64,000 nt of DNA from Meloidogyne chitwoodi (lineage: Eukaryota; Nematoda; Chromadorea; Rhabditida; Meloidogynidae): NCBI GenBank assembly GCA_015183035.1, contig JACZZP010000005.1:1364001-1428000 (forward strand), written 5' to 3'. Positions 1 to 11,300 of this stretch are shown here, piece after piece. The stretch's first letter is position 1. Every line of letters begins with the position of its first letter. The translations under genes and the position numbers were made by a program. The notes below the pieces were generated by a model, which was not told the DNA's origin, did no database searches, and saw only the letters and a list, made by a program, of their open reading frames with translations.

Positions 1-55
1 AGTTTTTATTTGATTTTACTAACACAAATAATTTTAAAATTGTTTTTTATTTCAG

Positions 56-2377
56 ATGTTTATGGCAGCTAATTTATTTAAATGTTTTGGTCAAAAATCG
101 AAGGCTTTTTTACTTTTCAATCTAAATAGTTATAATAATGGGAATTTTGTTTCACCTCGTCAAGTTATTTTTAATTATATTTATTTTTAATAATTAAAAT
201 TTAAAAATAAATTTTAAGAATCAAAAATTTTCTTGTTAAAAAAAATTATAAAATCTAAGTTTGGTACTTTTCCCTTATGTGTCAGGAGTTTTGCGGACAT
301 TTTTTGCGGATTATTTTGATTGATTCCTCCTTTATTTATTGCCTCTCTAATCTGTTACTTATTCTCATAAACTCTTTAAATAGTTTTTCCTCTTTAATTA
401 TAGATCGATTATAAAAATGAAAATTTGGGATTTGCCAACAACTGAGGAAGGTGCCATAGAATTTTTTCAGGATCGTGTGGAGATGTATCTGAAGAAATAA
501 TGCGTGCCTGGGGGAAGTACTGGGAATTGGAGTGATTTATTTTTATATTTTCTTTATATATAGTTATAAAATAATCCGCAAAAAATGTCCGCAAAACTCC
601 TGACATATAAGGGAAAAGTACCCTAAGTTTATTTTATTGTCAGTTAAATCATTGTATTTAGGCACATGTTGCTCTGAACAATTATTTGTCAACTTATGAA
701 TATTCTGACAAGACGGCGGCTCTTACAGACCGTAGAGGTTATATTTTTAATAATTATATCACAAAAAAATTTAAATTTGTTGACTATAGACTTTTAATAA
801 TATAAGTTTTTTTAAAGTTTTCATCTATTTATAAATTAGTGAATGAAAGAATATAAGCATGAAATAAGATTAAAATTAATTATTATTAGGAACGATGAAA
901 ACTTAAGGTTCTTTTCCTTTGTTTTTTGTTGAACTTGCAGATTAGATTTGCGGATTTTTAGGAACATAAAGAAAAGAACCAAACTTTAATGAAAAATATA
1001 TTTCTTTAATAAACATTTACTTTTAAAATTAATGTTTTTTTAGATTCCATTCAAGCTGATTTGGTATCTGAGAAATTGAATCTGGGAGAAAATGATATTA
1101 TTTTTGTTAAATTAGAACAAGGAAAAACTGGGAAAAGAACAATTCATCTGAAAAAACAGTTTAGATCATTAAATACTGAATGGAGATGGAAATATATAGC
1201 ATCACCAAAGTTGCTTGTACCAAATGATGCTTATAATTTTGTTAGAGCTCTTGATAAAATTATTATTGCTTGTGATGGAAAAGATTTTTATGACCGTTCA
1301 GGTATGAATTTTATAGAATTAAAATATGTTTTTTATAAAATTCATTGAAATGAAATGGTAAATGTCCAGTTGGCTATCTACCTGTCCGCAAAGAAAATAC
1401 GCTCTTTTCTTTCCTTCTCTTGCATTTTTGGCGTTAGGAGAAGTGCACTCTTATTTTTCCTTTTCAATTATAGTATGCCTTGGCACATAGAGAGAAAATG
1501 GAAAAATAAAAATAATTAATAATAAAGTGAAAACAATATATTTTATAAATAAATGATCAAAGATTATAAATTTGGACATGGCGTCGTTTTATAACTATAA
1601 ATATATAAAAAACAGAATTTTTTTTAACATTTTCATTAATCTTCCAATATGTCCTTTTCTTGCCCAACTAATAATTCCTCGAAAAAAATTCTGGATTCTA
1701 TTTTTCGACGATTAAACTCTCGATATTGAATCAAGGAAAAGTCCAATTTTAATTATTGAATATCTACAAGTTTTCCTATTATTGAAGACTACTTTGATCA
1801 TTTATTTATAAAATATATTGTTTTCACTTTATTATTAATTATTTTTATTTTTCCATTTTCTCTCTATGTGCCAAGGCATACTATAATTGAAAAGGAAAAA
1901 TAAGAGTGCACTTCTCCTAACGCCAAAAATACAAGAGAAGAAAGAAAAGAGCGTATTTTCTTTGCGGACAGGTAGATAGCCAACTGGACATTTACCAAAT
2001 GAAATTATAAATTTTTTTGTTTGAATGAGGATGTCTTTTGTTTTCTTTATGTTTATTTAAAATTGATATAGAAAATTAATTTTTTTATTAATTTTGCAGC
2101 TGCCAATACTGAATTATTTTCTGAACAAATAATTACAGACTTTTATGATATTTCTCTTAATTTATCTCGAATTGAAAAAGGTCAACTTTTTTTTAAACTT
2201 CTTCAAAGAACGAAGACAGAACGTGGAATATCTACAAATTCATTTTATATTTCCGTTGATTCTTTGCCTTGGATTCGTCGTACAGTTGCACAAATACTTA
2301 AAGAAAATGATGATAGTGAATATTTACAAAAGATGCCGATTACTAAATTTCCGTTTAGTATGAAAAAGAAATTTTAA
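56..2377 (+). CDS. Unrecognised protein, 3' part (4 exons visible)
   Basis: I read four exons, 56-163, 662-737, 1044-1301 and 2100-2377, which join in frame to about 239 residues ending in KKKF and a TAA stop. The first exon follows a TTTCAG acceptor at the left edge, so the gene probably begins upstream of the window, although an ATG sits directly at the acceptor. The protein is mixed alpha/beta in character, with two segments that look like paired beta strands: NDIIFVKLEQGKTGKRTIHL, and SFYISVDSLPWIRRTV near the C-terminus. They faintly recall a PUR-type nucleic-acid-binding fold, but I cannot assign a family. No signal peptide or membrane segment is seen in this part. Introns 1 and 3 each hold an inverted-repeat transposon with intact target duplications, and intron 2 holds a 74-bp miniature one. 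The exons are clearly less AT-rich than the introns and stay open, so I think this is a real gene of unknown function. Confidence 0.6.
263..622. mobile_element. Merlin-like DNA transposon copy A1 (360 bp, non-autonomous)
   Basis: Terminal inverted repeats begin GGTACTTTTCCCTTATGTGT and end with the complement, ACATATAAGGGAAAAGTACC; the repeat extends about 55 bp inward and includes TTTTGCGGACATTTTTTGCGGA. The element is flanked by a perfect 8-bp direct duplication, CTAAGTTT, at 255-262 and 623-630. It sits in an intron of the gene at 56-2377. The 8-bp duplication, the GG start and the transposase fragment inside point to the Merlin superfamily. Confidence 0.88.
417..500 (+). pseudogene. Merlin/ISXO2-like transposase N-terminal remnant
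   Basis: A 27-codon open stretch inside element A1 begins MKIWDLPTTEEGAIEFFQDR and then stops. The same MKIWDLP..TE..AIEF.QDR motif, at greater length, occurs in element A2 on the opposite strand (17652-17777). This is the start of the zinc-ribbon region typical of IS1595/ISXO2-like transposases that drive Merlin elements. Everything after the first 27 codons is missing, so no catalytic core remains. Confidence 0.7.
907..980. mobile_element. Possible 74-bp miniature relative of the A elements
   Basis: The ends are GGTTCTTTTCCTTTG and GAAAAGAACC, imperfect inverted repeats one base away from the GGTACTTTTC terminus of the A family, and TTTGCGGA occurs inside as in that family. Flanks AAACTTAA and AAACTTTA resemble each other but are not identical. 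It lies in the second visible intron of the first gene. The short length makes chance a real possibility. Confidence 0.45.
1357..1996. mobile_element. Foldback/MITE element B1 with about 205-bp terminal inverted repeats
   Basis: The left arm (about 1357-1562) and right arm (about 1792-1996) are near-perfect reverse complements, beginning GGTAAATGTCCAGTTGGCTA. The arms carry a long block around CTGTCCGCAAAG and GGCGTTAGGAGAAGTGCAC. A perfect 9-bp target duplication, AAATGAAAT, flanks it (1348-1356 and 1997-2005). No coding capacity is seen in the roughly 230-bp centre. The GG terminus and TCCGCAAA motif are shared with the A elements, suggesting a related transposase. It is inserted in an intron of the first gene. 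Confidence 0.9.
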
Positions 2378-3206
2378 ATCAAAATTAAATTAGTAATAAA
2401 TTTAAATAATGGATAATTATTTTGTTTGTTAATTGTTTTTTTCTGAAAATTTGATTAAATTACCTAAATATACTTTTTGACATAATATTTTTGACTATAA
2501 CTTCCGCGAGGTTCCACTTATTTTTTTTCATTTTATATTAAGTAACGCATAACTTTTTTATGAATTAAAAAAAAAAGTTTTAATTAAAACGACATATATG
2601 TAGAAAAACCGTAGAAATTTGCGCAAAAAAAGTAGTAATTTAATTTAAAGTTTACCTAATAGCCCACCCAATGAAGAATTTTGTTTTTATTTTCATTTTT
2701 TAATAAATGTTACAGACGAGAAGAATTAAAAAAATGTTTTCTTACTTAACCTGTCCTTGATATATTCATCGTAATTTGCTTTACTGCGTGGTGCCCTCGG
2801 GCGGAGGAGAAGCAAAGCAGTTATTTTTGTTTTTTGTAAGGAAAATGCGTAAATATATTATTAAAGGCGCTGTTTGAAGTAAAGCATCGGTCGCACAAAA
2901 CTTGAATGATTGCCTTTGTTGAAAAAAAATGATCATGAGAAAGAATGGAAAAAATGGGAATTGCCGAATAAAAATGTTATAGAGAATTTTGGCGGAGAAA
3001 TAAATTGGAAAGGAAATTGATGGCCGAAGCTGGTTTATTTTGCTTTATATTAAAAGTTTTATTTGTTTGTGATTTGCCTATATATATATAAAGAGAATAG
3101 TTTTACCAAATGTAAATCATCAATTTGTTTATGAAAATTATTTCTTTTAATTAAAAATATATATTTATTTTTATTTAAATTATTTTTTTATTTTATTAGT
3201 AATAAA
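2378..3206. other. Intergenic stretch upstream of collagen
   Basis: About 830 bp between the first gene and the collagen. The part at roughly 2750-3030 is less AT-rich and includes a block GTGCCCTCGGGCGGAGG; I find no credible ORF or RNA fold in it. The right part holds the presumed collagen promoter. Confidence 0.5.
3079..3093 (+). promoter_or_regulatory. TATA-like core promoter of the collagen gene
   Basis: CTATATATATATAAAG lies about 115 bp upstream of the collagen ATG, inside a more GC-rich stretch. Nematode cuticle collagen genes commonly have TATA boxes. This is positional inference only. Confidence 0.4.
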
Positions 3207-4389
3207 ATGATGAACGAGGCAAAGTTGGTAATTGGGATTGCTTCAGCATGTTCAATTGCCTCAATTTTGGCAATATTAGTTGTTGTTCCTCAACTTTATA
3301 ATCAAATGAGTGATGTTAATTCTCGTGTATTTGATGGTGTTCAGGCTTTTCGTGTTAATACAGACTCTGCATGGACATCTTTAATGGAAGTACAAGTCAG
3401 CGTAACTCCACCATCAAAGCCACGCGAAAATCCATTCAATTCGATATTTTTACGTCAAAAGCGTGGTCTTCCAGGTCATTGTAGCTGTGGCCCACCAGTT
3501 CAACCTACTTGCCCTCCTGGTCCACCAGGACCGCCTGGTCGGAAAATTATTTTTTTCTTTAATTATTATTTTTTTACAGGTCCCCCTGGATCTGCTGGAA
3601 ATCCAGGAGGTCCCGGTCAACCTGGAAATCCTGGTCCCCCAGGACAGCCAGGACCACGTAAATATTTATATTAATTAATTAATTTAAAAATATTTAATAA
3701 TTAATATTAAAATAATAATAATTATTATTGTTATTATTAAATTATTTTAAATATATATTAATTCTAAAAGTAATTAACTTGATAATAATAATATTGAAAA
3801 TTAATTTCAGCCTGCCCTGCTCCAAGTACCAGTTGCCAAAAGTGTCCAGCTGGACCACCCGGACAACCTGGAGGCCAAGGTCCTCCTGGACCACCTGGAG
3901 GAAACGGACAACCCGGACCAGCTGGAACAGGAGGCGGCCAAGGTCCACCTGGACCGCCAGGACCTCCTGGACCACCTGGAGGAAACGGACAACCTGGAGG
4001 TCCCGGCCAGCCTGGACCAGCTGGAAATCCTGGAACCAAGAGGTTAGATTTTGTATTATTTAATTGTTAAACTAATTTTTTCAGCTCTTCTGTTCCTGGA
4101 CCAAAAGGACCACCTGGCAATGCTGGAGGTCCTGGACAACCTGGAGGCCCCGGAGGTCCCGGTCAACCTGGAGGTCAAGGACCGCCAGGACCTCCTGGCC
4201 CACCTGGAGGAAATGGTACGCCTGGTCAACCTGGAGGCCCAGGAAATGCAGGTCCAGCAGGAACACCAGGACACGATGGTTCTTAAATAATAATACAAAT
4301 AATTATTTAATATTATTAATATAGGAGCATATTGCCCTTGTCCACCACGTACAAGTGTTTTCGCTCGCAGATCCCGAGTCAAAGTATAA
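3207..4389 (+). CDS. Cuticle collagen
   Basis: Five exons (3207-3537, 3580-3657, 3811-4042, 4085-4278, 4325-4389) join to 299 residues. The N-terminal 90 or so residues form the nematode cuticle collagen N-terminal domain: a short cytoplasmic start, one membrane anchor (about residues 8-30) and a conserved linker. A furin-like site, FLRQKR, lies near residue 90, where the anchor would be cut off during secretion. Then come Gly-X-Y tracts interrupted by cysteine clusters (HCSCGPP; a [11 protein letters not shown] cluster; a C-terminal AYCPCPPR) that form interchain disulphides. The protein would trimerise and be crosslinked into the extracellular cuticle. Two of the five starting codons are Met; I used the first. 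Introns fall inside glycine codons, so Gly-X-Y phase is kept. The length of about 300 residues is usual for the family. The exact C. elegans orthologue is not identifiable by eye. Confidence 0.95.
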
Positions 4390-5921
4390 AAAGCAAAGGG
4401 AATTATTTAAAACTTTGGAAGTACGAAAGGCTGAAAAAAATGATAAAATTATTTTCTATTACTTCCCTTTTTATAAAAATTTTATTATTAATTTTAAACT
4501 CCAATCACTTGAAATTGGATATTTAATTTTAAATTTTGGGAAGATTTTTAAAAGGATAAAATAATACAATTGTTTTTTTTAAAATTATTATATATTTAAT
4601 TAATTATAATAATAATTATTAAAAATAAATAAATATAATATATCTAAATAATTAAAACAATTATTTAAAAATTAAATTTTTAAATCAATTAAATGTTTAA
4701 AAAATAATTAAAAAAAGATTAAAGTAGATTATATAAAAATATTAGTAAAAACTATAAAAATTAAAAAACGTCATAATAAATATCTTTTTTATAATTTATT
4801 TATTAAATTATTATTAAAATTATATATTTTATAAACTTAAATATTTTGAAAAATATTTACCTAAAAAATATTAAAAATATCTTCTTATATTAACCTATTA
4901 TTTAAATTATTTTATTTTTAAAATTAAATTTTTTTTATTTTTTTAAATAAAATTATTAAAATTAAATATATTTGTTAATTTTATTATAAAAATTATTTTA
5001 TCAAATTTTATAATTTACATATTTTTTTCTTTATCTTTAATTTAAATATTCTTTGATTCAAAAATTTTATTAAAATAATCTGTTTCAATAAAATTTTTTT
5101 TATAATATTTTAGGAAATATTTTCTAAATACTAAAATAATTTTAATTTATTTTATCAGTAAATATTCAACAAAAAATATTTTTATTTTTTAAACTACAAA
5201 TAAACAATATAATTTAATAAATTAAATAAATTAATTAATTTAAATATAATTTAATTATGATAAGAAATTATTTTATTTTAAATTTAAATTTTTTTAACTT
5301 GAAAAGATAAAGTAAATATTTGCTTTTAGTCTTTTTATTTAATTTTATTTTTTTATTGCTCAACTATTATTCTTTTATTTTATATTTTCAAAAAAAATTA
5401 AAAATTTTAATTTAATTATTTTTTTTATTTAATATGAGAATGTGTCTAGTGTAGATTTATTTAAATAATATAATTTAATTTTATTATTTGAATTTATAAT
5501 AATAATATATTTATTAAGTTAATATACATAATTAAGCACTAAGTAACGGTGGAAAATTCTAATACTTTTTTTTTTTAATTTATAAATTATTTTTTAAAAT
5601 TTCCTTTTCTTTATCTAAATAATTATATTTATCTATTATTAAAAGTTAATAAAAAATTATTAAAATTATTTATTAGATTAATTTAAATTAAAAAATTATA
5701 AAAAAATTAAAAATATTTTATATATCTTTTTATTAAAAAAAAAAGAAAGAAAGAAAGAAAGAAAGAAAACTAGTACAAAATAAAATATAGTTTTTTGTAT
5801 ATAAATAAAGTATTCTTTTCTTTTTATAAACGATGAAAATAAAAAAATTTTTTTATTAATTTTTCTTTTAAATCTTAACAATATTTTTAAAACATTTTCT
5901 TTTTTTTTTAAAAAAAAAGAA
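4390..5921. other. AT-rich intergenic stretch
   Basis: About 1.5 kb of nearly pure A/T sequence with no sustained open frame and no recognisable inverted repeat beyond simple A/T runs. It holds the collagen 3' region and the promoter side of the MFS transporter, plus a GAAA microsatellite near 5745-5769. Confidence 0.6.
5745..5769. repeat. (GAAA)n microsatellite
   Basis: About six consecutive GAAA units, followed by AAAC, about 150 bp upstream of the MFS transporter start codon. Confidence 0.8.
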
Positions 5922-7993
5922 ATGGAAAGCCACGTTGTTAGTATTTGTAATAATATTTCTTCTTCTCCAAAAATAAAAACAAATTGGAAATCTATTTATA
6001 TTGTTGCTATTGTTGCATTTATTTCTTCATTAGAATTTGCAGCAAGTAATGATTGGAATTATTTTTGTCAATTAGATTCTTCTGCTACAATTACTTTTTA
6101 TGGAATTTTAAGAACAGTTGGTGGGTTAAGTGGAGGAATTTCAACATTATTAGCTGGATGGTTATGTAATAAATTAAAAAATACTAGGTAAATTAATTAA
6201 TTTAAATATTAATATATTTTTAGGCAAATACTTATTTTATCAAAATTGTTAATATTTGTAGCAACTGGATTTTTTTTAGGAGCTGAATTAGTTAATGGTT
6301 TTTTATTTTATGCTTTTTTTCTTTGTTATAAACTTTTTATGGGAATTGCTATAGGTTATTATTTTAATTTAAATATTTATTTATTTTTTAATTTAATTTA
6401 TAGGTGGTGGTAGTATGTCAAAAACTCATGTGGCTATGGCCAGTACTGAAGAAGATAGAGACAAAGCAATTGCTTTAACAACACTTTTACCATCTGTTGG
6501 ATTATTATTTGGATTTTGTAATAATTTAAAAATAATTTAATTTTATTTTAATTATAATTAAGTAATAAATGTATTAACAAGTTATATGAAATATCCAGGA
6601 ATTGAAATTCCATTAATTAAAATTCATTTAAATTTATTTACTACTCCAATGATTTTTTCAATGTTAATATTTTTATTAGCATTATATTTACTTTTATATC
6701 ATTTTGATGGTAAATGGCATATTTATGAAAATATGAAAAAAATTAAAAATAATAAAATTATTATTAATGGAAAAGAAGAAATAAATAATAAAAAAGAAGA
6801 AAATGTTCACTCTTGGATTACAAAAATACAAAAATTAAAACAACAAAAAAATAAAAGTACTAATTAAATTAAATTTTAAAAAATAATTAAAATAGATAAA
6901 AATGCTAAAATTAATTATTGTTTTGATTGGATTGCTGTTTTAATTTGTTGTTATACTCAACTTGTTATTAGTTTGGTTATGCTTAATTTAATGACGTTTA
7001 TTATTTTTTTATTATTTAAATATTTATTTATTTATTTAAAGAATAAGTTCACCTTATCAACAATTAGCTTTTCAATGGAATTCTTCTAAACTTCAATTTT
7101 ATGGAGGATTAATTGGAGCAGCAGTAGCATTTCAATTAATTCTTTGGCCAGCTTTTTATATGTTTTTTGGACTTAATAAAATGTTTTAAAATAATTAAAT
7201 AAATAAATTAATAATATTTTTTTAAAAAAAAGAATATCAGAACGTATATCAATAATTTTTGGTTTAATTATTCTTATTTTTGGTTATTTATTTACATATT
7301 CTTGGCCATTTCTTTCTGAAACATTTCCTTATGCTTTAAATAATAATAATAATATATCTTTTTTAAATATTGAACAACAAATTAATATTTCAAATTGTGG
7401 ATCTCAAAGTCATCCTGGATGTCCTTTACATTATGATTGGTGTAAAACAACAACAAAGTAATTAAATTAATTAATTAATTAAAAATAAATATTAATTTTT
7501 TAGGCCTAATATTTTAGTTTATATATCTTCTTTTGTATTAAGTACAGGAATGGCTATACCAATACTTAGAATGAATTTAGATATTTTATATTCTAAAATA
7601 CTTGGAAATATTAAACAGGCATTAATATTATATATAATTTAAAATATTTTTATTTTAAAAAAAATTAGGGAGTAATGCAAGGATTTTTTGTTGTTTGCCA
7701 AGGAATTATTGAAATTATAGGTGGATCAATTGCTGTTAGGTAAATATTTATTTTTTTAGATAATAATAATTCTAATTTAAAAAAGAAAGTTTTTTTAAAT
7801 AAAATTTTTGTTATTTTAATTAAATAAATTTAATTTATTTTTTTTTTAAATTTTTAGTTGGGTTTTTGAAAAAAGTGGTCCTAAACATATTTGGGAATTT
7901 ATTGGTTCTCAATTAATTCTTTGTCTCTTATGTTGGATTATTTTTTATAAAAGAATGATATCAAAAAATCAAAATAAATGGCTAATAATTTAA
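5922..7993 (+). CDS. Major facilitator superfamily transporter, MFSD8/CLN7-like
   Basis: Ten exons (5922-6187, 6224-6354, 6404-6517, 6563-6856, 6896-6995, 7042-7182, 7233-7457, 7504-7618, 7669-7739, 7858-7993) give 530 residues with the sum exactly divisible by three. About twelve hydrophobic segments are visible, split by a central charged loop (about residues 235-285) rich in Lys and Asn. The start WKSIYIVAIVAFISSLEFA, the ATITFYG segment and the late QGVMQGFF motif match the MFSD8/CLN7 lysosomal branch, whose human member has about 518 residues and is a lysosomal membrane protein. Residues 400-450 include a lumenal loop with cysteines (CGSQSHPGCPLHYDWC). One intron (7619-7668) begins with GC instead of GT; the join is supported by the QG.MQG motif across it. 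The substrate cannot be read from sequence. Confidence 0.85.
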
Positions 7994-8323
7994 AAAATTA
8001 TTTTTAAATATATTTAATTTTGCAATTATTAATTATTATTATTTTTGTAAATATATTTTACTTTTTTGTAATTTTTGTTTTTGATAAAGAAATTATTTTT
8101 ATTTTTTTTAAATTTAAAAAATAAATAAGTTATTAATTTTTTAATATTTAAATTCTGTCCCCAAATTTTAAATAATGGAACAAAAGTTTATTTTATAGTT
8201 TATTTTACTTTCTTTAATTTAAATTTTCTTTTTTTTAGTTGCTAATAGCAACAAAAATAATAATTATTATTTTATAATAAAAATAATAATATTATTTTTT
8301 TAAATAATTAATATTTAATAATA
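7994..8323. other. Short intergenic stretch
   Basis: 330 bp of A/T-rich DNA between two genes on the same strand. Nothing coding seen. The spacing is larger than typical nematode operon spacing of about 100 bp. Confidence 0.5.
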
Positions 8324-11300
8324 ATGTTACCTGTTTTAACATGGTAAATAAATAAATAAAATAATTATATTATAATAATTAAGGATTGATAAACATTCTT
8401 TTGAAGATGAGGATGAAGCTGAAGCTGGGTTAAATTTTAAAAAATAATTATTTTATTTTAATTTAAAATTTAATTTATTCCTTTTAGTTCTTGTATTTAT
8501 TCTTTGGCTTTTAAACCAGATGGAACACAACTTTTAGTAGCTATTGGTACTCGAGTTATTGTTTATGACCCAAATGATGGATCTGTTCTTGTTTCTCTTC
8601 GTGGTAAATTTAAAAATAAAATATTTTAATTTTTAAGAAATATAAGAATTTATTAAAAATTAATTAATTAATTAATTTATTTATTTTTAGGCCATAAAGA
8701 ATTAGTTTATACTGTCGGTTTTTCTTTTAATGGTGAAAAGTAAATTTAATTAATTTAATTTTAATTATTAATAAATTATTTTAAAAAGATATGCTTCAGG
8801 TTCTCAAGACCGTACAGTTATTTTATGGAGTGATCAACATGAAGGATTACTTAAATACACGTATTTTGTTTTTTATTATATTTTTATTATTTTAAAAAAA
8901 GTCATAATGATGCTGTTCAATGTTTAGCATTTTCTCCTACTTCAACTACTCTTCTTAGTTGTTCAATTAGTGATTTTGGTTATTAATTTTTAAAATTTAA
9001 ATAAAGTTAATTTAAAAATAAGGTATTTGGACACAAAATGATAAAAATGTTAGGTTTGTATATATTTTTTAAAATAAATAAAAATATTTTTTTAAAGTAA
9101 ACAAAAAGTTAATTCAAAATGTACAAGTTGTGCATGGAGTTCAGATGGATTTTTTTATGCTATAGGATTTTATGATGGTTCTGTAAGTGTTCGTTCATTA
9201 TCAGGACAAACAGTAAAATAATTTTAAAAAAAAATAAAAATAATATAATTTTAAAGCCAACTGGTGAAGAAATATCTCGAATAGAAAGGCCAAGTAAAGA
9301 ACCTATTTGGGCATTACAATTTGCACAAATTATAACAAAGTAAATAAATAAATAAATAATATTATTATTTTAATATTTAAGTGAACATATAAGTAGTGAA
9401 ATATTAGTTATTGCTGATTGGTCTCAATCTATTGGATTTTTTACACATGAACAAGGACAATTAGTTTTTATTTATTTTTAATAATTTAAATATATTTAGA
9501 TTCACAAAAGTGATAAACAATTAGATTATGACCCAACTGGTATTCATTTATTTAATAATGGTTGTTTTTTTCTTTCTACTGGAAGTAATAAAAAATTAAA
9601 TTTACATACTGTAACTGGTATAAAATATTATTTATTTATTTATTTAAAAATTAATTAATTAAAAAAGCTGGTGATTTGGGTGCAATGGCACAATTAGATG
9701 CTTGGCCTTGGAGTATGGCTGTACTTAAACAACGTTGTGTTGTTGTTGGTTGTGTTGATGGATCTTTAGCTTGTTATCAATTAATGTTAAATACTATACA
9801 TGCTTTACATAGAGGTATTATATTTAAATAATTATAGAAAATATTTATTTAAAAAAGATCGTTATGCATTTCGTGAAAATCAAACAGATGTTGTTATACA
9901 ACAATTACAACGTCAAAAAAGTACAAGAATACGTTGTAGTGATTTAGTTCGTAAAGTAGCTATTTATAATAATAGATTAGCAATTCAATTAAGTGATCGT
10001 ATTTTAATTTATCGTCAATTTACTGGAGATAAAGAAGGAGAAAATTTAGAATATAAATTAATGGATAAAATTAATCAAAATTTTGAATGTTCTCTTTTAG
10101 TTATAACTAGCCAACATTTAATATTATGTCAAGATAGACGTCTTACTTGTTATGATTTAAAAGGAATTAAACAAAGAGAATGGATTATGGAATCATTAAT
10201 TAGGTTATTATTTATTTAATTATTTTAATTTATTTAATTAATGTAAAGATATATTAAAGTAGTTGGAGGTCCTATAGGAAGAGAAACTATTCTTGTTGGT
10301 ATGAGATTTGGATTAGTTTGTAAAATATTTGTAGATAATCCTTTTCTTGTAGAAGTTGTTCGATTAAAATCTATGTAAGTTATATTATATATTTTAATTT
10401 AAATAAATAAATATTAAATTTATATAAATTTTAATTTAATTTATATATATATTTTATTTTAATCTATTTATTTATTTAATTTATTTATATAAGATAAAGT
10501 ATATATTTTTTAGGATTCGCTGTGTGGATATAAGCCTTAGTAAGCGTAAATTGGCAACTGTAGACGAAGAGGGAATTTGTGTGATTTATGATACAGAAAA
10601 AAAAGAAATAATAAATCAGGCTAAAAATAATTTAAAAAATAATTTATTTAATTTTTTTAAGGAGCCAAATATGGCCAGTGTTGCATTTAATTCATCAAAT
10701 GAAGATTTAGTTTGTTATTCTGGTCATGGTGTTTTAAATATAAAATCACATTGGTTTACTCCATATCAACAAAGATTAGAACCTTCACAACAAGGTTTTG
10801 TTGTTGGATTTATGGGTAAATGTGTTTATATTCTTCACATGTATTCTATGGTTATTAATTTATTTATTATTTTTAATTAATTAGTAATTTTTTAAAGCAA
10901 AGTTTGGAAATTCCTTTAACTAGTCAATTATTACAATTTTTGGATAATAAAATGTTCAAGTATTTATTTATTAAAAAATAATATATAGGTATATATAATA
11001 ATTAAGAGAAGCATATGAATTGGCATCTCTTGGAGTTACTGAACGTGACTGGAAGGTTAAAAGAATATTTAATAAAATTATATATTTTTAAGATGCTTGG
11101 AACAGAAGCTTTAGAACATATGGAATTTGAAATAGCTAGAAAATCATTTTTTAGAATTCGTGATTGTAGATCCTTACTTTTAGTTAATGAATTAACTGTT
11201 AAGTTTATTTATTTATTTTATTATTTATTTATTTTTTAGGAAATGAAAAATAGAGGTTCTTCAATAAATGAATTAAGAGCACATATTTATGCACATAATC

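Noticed and set aside
3728..4382. Several open frames overlapping the collagen exons on both strands
   Set aside because: They are the shadow frames of Gly-X-Y coding; the true frame keeps glycine at every third residue across all splices.
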